Made by a program: the position numbers and the translations under genes. Source: Bacteroidia bacterium (lineage in GTDB: Bacteria > Bacteroidota > Bacteroidia > J057). From it: 64,000 bases of DNA. Where the stretch lies: contig JAUIGE010000006.1 of the NCBI GenBank assembly GCA_030430205.1, forward strand, positions 62,001-126,000. The letters run 5' to 3'. The first letter of the stretch is position 1; every line of letters starts with the position of its first letter. Of this stretch, positions 60,880 through 64,000 are shown piece after piece. The notes under the pieces are model-generated. The model was given only the letters and a program-made list of their open reading frames with translations. It was not told where the DNA came from and ran no database searches.

Positions 60880-61970
60880 TCGGGTTTCACTATTAGGCCC
60901 AAAGGGACCATGCTCAGGTTGTACACAACAAACAAAATATCCAAAAAAGGATAGCAGGCAGACAAAGCAGGCTCACCCACAGTATGGTTAATCTTACCAA
61001 AAATATACCAGCTAATGGATAGAAAAACGACATATAGCAGAATCGCAGCCTCAACATGCTCAGTAAAGAGCAAAACTCCTCCCAATGCTACGTAAAGGGC
61101 TATTTGAGAGAGGTGAAAGCTAGCTAAAAATATTTTGCTGCGCAAAGAATATTTGGCTGACGCACTGACATGTCGGACTTTTTGGCGCACCCAACTGACA
61201 AAGCGTCGCTCAGGTTCGGAAAATGTGTGGCCAGCCTTTTTTATCACAACAGCTGTTTTTTTCCCCTCTGCAAAAGCATTTACAAATAAATCATCGTCTC
61301 CCGAAAGCGAAGAGCGGAATGTTTCAAAGCCATTTACCTTCTTGTAAAGGGATTTTCGATAGGCCAAATTTCGCCCTACCCCCATATAGGGCTGCCCCTG
61401 ACCGGCCATGCCCACATATTGAAAGGCGGCATAAAGGGTTTCATAGCGAATAAACACATTCAAAATGCCTGGATAAGCAAAATAACGGCCCAGGCCAAGG
61501 ACGACATCCCTTTGCGCGGAAAAGGCAGCAGCCATTTCCGACATCCAAGCTTCGCCTGCCTGGCAATCGGCATCCGTGAAGAGCAAATGCTCATGCTTCG
61601 CAGCCTCGATGGCTTGAGATAAAGCCCATTTTTTGGGCGCCCAGCCAGCGGCTGTCTCTGGAATCTCCACCCACCGAAGGCGGGGGTGCGTCTGCTGAAA
61701 TGCTTTCAGCACCTCCAGGCTGTCGTCCTCGCAGCGGTCCAGGGCGATGATGATTTCAAAATCAGGATAAGATTGTTGAAGGAGGGATGGTAAAAATCGC
61801 TGAAGATTCTCAGCTTCATTTCGGGCAGCTATCAGCAGAGAGATGGGGGGATTCTGGGAAACATTTTGTCTGGAGGGGCTGGCTTTTTTCCAACCCTGAG
61901 CAAGCCATACTTTCATGCTTAGGTGAGTAAGTATGCCTATTCCCAATATGATCCAAAGCAAAACCTCCAT
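60831..61970 (-). CDS. Family 2 glycosyltransferase, membrane-bound
   Basis: A 379-residue protein with an N-terminal membrane helix (EVLLWIILGIGILTHLSM), a GT-A domain (ISLLIAARNEAENL, IIALDRCEDDS, and LLFTDADCQ with the DxD motif; then a DDDL motif in SGDDDLFVNAF), and two or three C-terminal membrane helices. Such enzymes add sugars to lipid or polysaccharide acceptors at the inner membrane; the acceptor is unknown. ATG 61970 starts exactly at the membrane helix. Its end overlaps the sigma-factor start. Confidence 0.9.
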   Translation of the reverse strand: MEVLLWIILGIGILTHLSMKVWLAQGWKKASPSRQNVSQNPPISLLIAARNEAENLQRFLPSLLQQSYPDFEIIIALDRCEDDSLEVLKAFQQTHPRLRWVEIPETAAGWAPKKWALSQAIEAAKHEHLLFTDADCQAGEAWMSEMAAAFSAQRDVVLGLGRYFAYPGILNVFIRYETLYAAFQYVGMAGQGQPYMGVGRNLAYRKSLYKKVNGFETFRSSLSGDDDLFVNAFAEGKKTAVVIKKAGHTFSEPERRFVSWVRQKVRHVSASAKYSLRSKIFLASFHLSQIALYVALGGVLLFTEHVEAAILLYVVFLSISWYIFGKINHTVGEPALSACYPFLDILFVVYNLSMVPLGLIVKPEWKKKKKIPQKSPKIL

Positions 61971-61983
61971 GGTATTCAAACAC

Positions 61984-62015
61984 AAAAAAAGAGCCATTCT
62001 ATTAATTAGAATGAC
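61984..62015 (-). terminator. Terminator of the acyl-CoA dehydrogenase gene
   Basis: On the minus strand CATTCTA (complement of 62007-62013) pairs with TAGAATG (complement of 61995-62001), extended by two more pairs, and seven T follow at 61984-61990. Confidence 0.75.
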
Positions 62016-62060
62016 CCTTACATGTTTTACCTACTTTCTATTTGTTAATCACTACTACGT

Positions 62061-63854
62061 TTAAAGTACATATTTGTTCTCTTTTAGCATCATTTCTGCT
62101 ATTTCTCGCCTCAATTTGACCGTATTGAGGGTCAAAGGGCGGGTAAAACGCTTCATTCCCATCATCAACATCTGAAGGGCATCTCCATCTGCAAAGGCCA
62201 TGATGGCCTCCCGCCCGGCTGCGCCGACCTTTTCGATGGCTTCATAGAGATAGACACGCACGGCATTGAGTTGCAGCTGAGCTGCGGCCTCTCCTTGTGT
62301 TGCCACAAGTTTTTCTGTGCGTAACAGGGCAGATTCTGCTGCATACACCTCAATGATCATATCAGCTATCTTCAGCAGGATCTCCTGCTGCTCATTGATG
62401 GCGGGTCCCATGTCCTGGGCAGCTTTGCCTGCCACCATGAGTACAGCTTTTTTGAGCTTGCGCAAAGCTTCTTTTTCTTCCGAAAGCAAACCGATTTCTG
62501 CCTGGTCAAAGCCGGGCATGGACATCAACTCCTTGGCCACAGCCATGGCATGTTGAAAGAAATCCAACTGCCCTTTGGCGGCTCTTTTGAGGATCATGCC
62601 CACCAGCAACATGCGGTTGATCTCATTGGTTCCTTCGTAAATGCGCGTGATACGCGAATCTCTGTATGCACGCTCCATGGGGGCATCGGCACTGAAACCC
62701 ATCCCACCGTACACCTGTACGCCTTCATCTACTATATAATCCAGCACTTCTGAACCGTGCACCTTCATGATGGCAGCCTCAATGGCAAATTCTTCTACCC
62801 CTTTCAGCGTAGCTTCCTGCTTATCCATACCGCTGGCTACCAGCTCATCGATTTTTTCTTCCATGTTTTTGCCGGCCCGGTAGCTGGCAGATTCTGTGAC
62901 ATAGGTCCGTATAGCCATCTCCGCCAATTTGTGCTGAATAGCGCCAAAACTGCCGATAGAAACACCAAATTGTTTGCGCTCATTCGCATAGTTTATCGCC
63001 TGGGTGCTTACTGCTTTTGCCCCCCCGATGACGGCTGCGCCCAGTTTGATGCGACCAATATTGAGGATATTAACTGCAATTTTAAATCCTTTTCCCCGCT
63101 CAAAAAGCAGATTTTCAACCGGTACAGGCGTATTTTCAAAAAATACCTGCCGGGTTGAGGAGCCCTTGATCCCCATTTTCTTTTCCTCATCTCCCATCGT
63201 GATCCCACCAAAACTTTTCTCTACGATAAAAGCGCTCAGGTTTTTGTCATCATCTATTTTGGCAAAAACAATAAAAACCTCTGCAAAGCCCGCATTGGAG
63301 ATCCACATCTTCTGGCCATTGAGCAGATAATGTGTGCCTGCATCATTGAGGGTAGCTTTTGTCTTGCCGCTGTTGGCGTCTGAGCCTGCGTCAGGCTCAG
63401 TAAGACAGTAGCAAGCTTTCCACTCGCCTGTGGCGAGTTTGGGGAGGTAATGCGCTTTTTGCGCTTCGGTGCCATAATACTGAATAGGCAAGGTGCCTAT
63501 GCCCGTATGCGCGCCAAAGGCGGTAGAAAAAGAACCGCCTTCGCCCAAAACATCCGCTATCAAAAGCGAAGTGTTAAAACTCATGCCCAATCCACCATAC
63601 TCCTCGGGAACCGTAATCCCCAACAGTCCCAGTTGCCCGGCTTTGTCCAACAAGGAAGGCATCAGCCCCGCTTCCATCGTGTCCATCCTCTCTATGTGCG
63701 GATTTACTTCCGTATCCAAAAAATCCTTGCAGGCTTCCGCCATCATTTTTTGTTCTTCTGTAAAGTCCTCAGGAGTAAAAATTTCTTTTGAAGAAGTCTC
63801 CCTAATGAGGAATTCCCCTCCTTTAATTGCGTGTTGGTTTGCTATGTTTTTCAT
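62061..63854 (-). CDS. Acyl-CoA dehydrogenase
   Basis: An FAD enzyme that makes the 2,3-double bond in acyl-CoA, the first step of fatty-acid beta-oxidation. The 597-residue protein has the standard three domains (LGLLGITVPEEYGGLGMSF, YCLTEPDAGSDANSGKTKA, RKQFGVSIGSFGAIQHKLAEM) and the catalytic Glu407 in RIYEGTNEINR. About 150 extra C-terminal residues place it near the very-long-chain/ACAD9 type. ATG 63854 is chosen; the open frame further up only translates the heptamer repeat. Two palindromes upstream suggest a dedicated repressor. Confidence 0.93.
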   Translation of the reverse strand: MKNIANQHAIKGGEFLIRETSSKEIFTPEDFTEEQKMMAEACKDFLDTEVNPHIERMDTMEAGLMPSLLDKAGQLGLLGITVPEEYGGLGMSFNTSLLIADVLGEGGSFSTAFGAHTGIGTLPIQYYGTEAQKAHYLPKLATGEWKACYCLTEPDAGSDANSGKTKATLNDAGTHYLLNGQKMWISNAGFAEVFIVFAKIDDDKNLSAFIVEKSFGGITMGDEEKKMGIKGSSTRQVFFENTPVPVENLLFERGKGFKIAVNILNIGRIKLGAAVIGGAKAVSTQAINYANERKQFGVSIGSFGAIQHKLAEMAIRTYVTESASYRAGKNMEEKIDELVASGMDKQEATLKGVEEFAIEAAIMKVHGSEVLDYIVDEGVQVYGGMGFSADAPMERAYRDSRITRIYEGTNEINRMLLVGMILKRAAKGQLDFFQHAMAVAKELMSMPGFDQAEIGLLSEEKEALRKLKKAVLMVAGKAAQDMGPAINEQQEILLKIADMIIEVYAAESALLRTEKLVATQGEAAAQLQLNAVRVYLYEAIEKVGAAGREAIMAFADGDALQMLMMGMKRFTRPLTLNTVKLRREIAEMMLKENKYVL

Positions 63855-63861
63855 GTTTAAA

Positions 63862-63922
63862 GAGTTTCGAGTTTCGGGTTTCGAGTTTCGGGTTTGGGCT
63901 CGAAACACGAAACCTCAAACCC
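63862..63922. repeat. GTTTCGG heptamer array, inverted, in the leader of the acyl-CoA dehydrogenase gene
   Basis: Units GTTTCGA and GTTTCGG alternate at 63862-63896, and complementary units (CGAAACACGAAACC) follow at 63899-63922. The tract would lie in the mRNA leader and can fold into a hairpin. It is the same family as at 18923 and 47775. Confidence 0.75.
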
Positions 63923-63933
63923 GCAACCATATT

Positions 63934-63951
63934 TAGTATGCATGCATACTA
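63934..63951. promoter_or_regulatory. Perfect 18-bp palindrome, probable operator
   Basis: TAGTATGCATGCATACTA is its own reverse complement. It lies 80 bases upstream of the acyl-CoA dehydrogenase start. A promoter-like TACTTTAG (minus strand, 63960-63967) stands between it and a second, weaker dyad. The size fits a TetR- or MarR-family site. Confidence 0.6.
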
Positions 63952-63971
63952 CTATACGGCTAAAGTACAAA

Positions 63972-63992
63972 AAGTATGTATACATGCATAAC
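63972..63992. promoter_or_regulatory. Second, imperfect dyad related to the palindrome at 63934
   Basis: AGTATGTATACATGCATAAC shares AGTATG and CATA half-sites with the first palindrome, but has four more bases between them. Its centre ATGTATACAT is a perfect 10-bp palindrome. It lies upstream of the candidate -7 element. Confidence 0.4.
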
Positions 63993-64000
63993 AAATTTTA

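Noticed and set aside
63855-63908. N-terminal extension of the acyl-CoA dehydrogenase
   Set aside because: Its residues come from translating the heptamer repeat and are not part of the family; the enzyme starts at 63854.

Overview
The window is a stretch of chromosome from a member of the Bacteroidota. The evidence is type IX secretion (T9SS) C-terminal sorting domains on at least five proteins, a GldH-type gliding lipoprotein gene next to a RicT/PSP1 gene, a hybrid two-component system of the Bacteroides HTCS type, and promoters of the Bacteroidota form TTTG-N20-TAnnTTTG. Large repeat-rich secreted proteins and a moderate GC content would suit the Saprospiria, but that rank is only an inference. 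I see no rRNA, tRNA, CRISPR array, prophage or transposase.

Layout. 1-366 is the start of a divergent secreted protein that runs off the left edge. 549-4697 is an HTCS regulator followed by a four-copy phased direct repeat and an activator-type promoter, then giant surface protein 1 (4951-11415). 11679-15790 holds an outer-membrane barrel, rpsU, a GlxA-type regulator divergent from a class C beta-lactamase-like hydrolase, and a carbonic anhydrase. 16086-18913 is a LytTR response regulator and TPR histidine kinase operon, followed by giant protein 2 (19245-25535), whose signal peptide lies out of frame. A small lipoprotein, a multicopper oxidase and a cytochrome/beta-propeller lipoprotein follow, the last divergent from giant protein 3 (29789-36304). 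36631-40057 carries a barrel protein, an S41 peptidase and a T9SS-exported protein. A 600-base intergenic region with four stem-loops precedes a TPR protein and a YigZ protein. From 42806 on the genes are mostly housekeeping: ricT, gldH, murF, tsf, pyrH, frr, then an M1 peptidase/His-rich lipoprotein/MerC cluster, an FtsX-type permease, a subtilase, a degenerate CPBP protein, LptD, an amidase, an ECF sigma factor, a glycosyltransferase and an acyl-CoA dehydrogenase.

How it fits together. Three paralogous proteins of about 2100-2170 residues dominate the left half. Each has a divergent N-terminal head, a conserved core and a T9SS tail. Two of them sit just downstream of a signal-transduction operon of a different class (HTCS for giant 1, LytTR/HisKA_2 for giant 2), so they look like sensor-controlled cell-surface proteins. 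The clearest undescribed signal is the GTAAC-N6-GATA array in the promoter of giant 1, which fits binding by the AraC-type domain of the neighbouring HTCS. A second theme is short tandem repeats (7, 8, 14 and 16 bp units) that begin at or just after stop codons. One purine-rich family also appears in frame inside all three giant genes.
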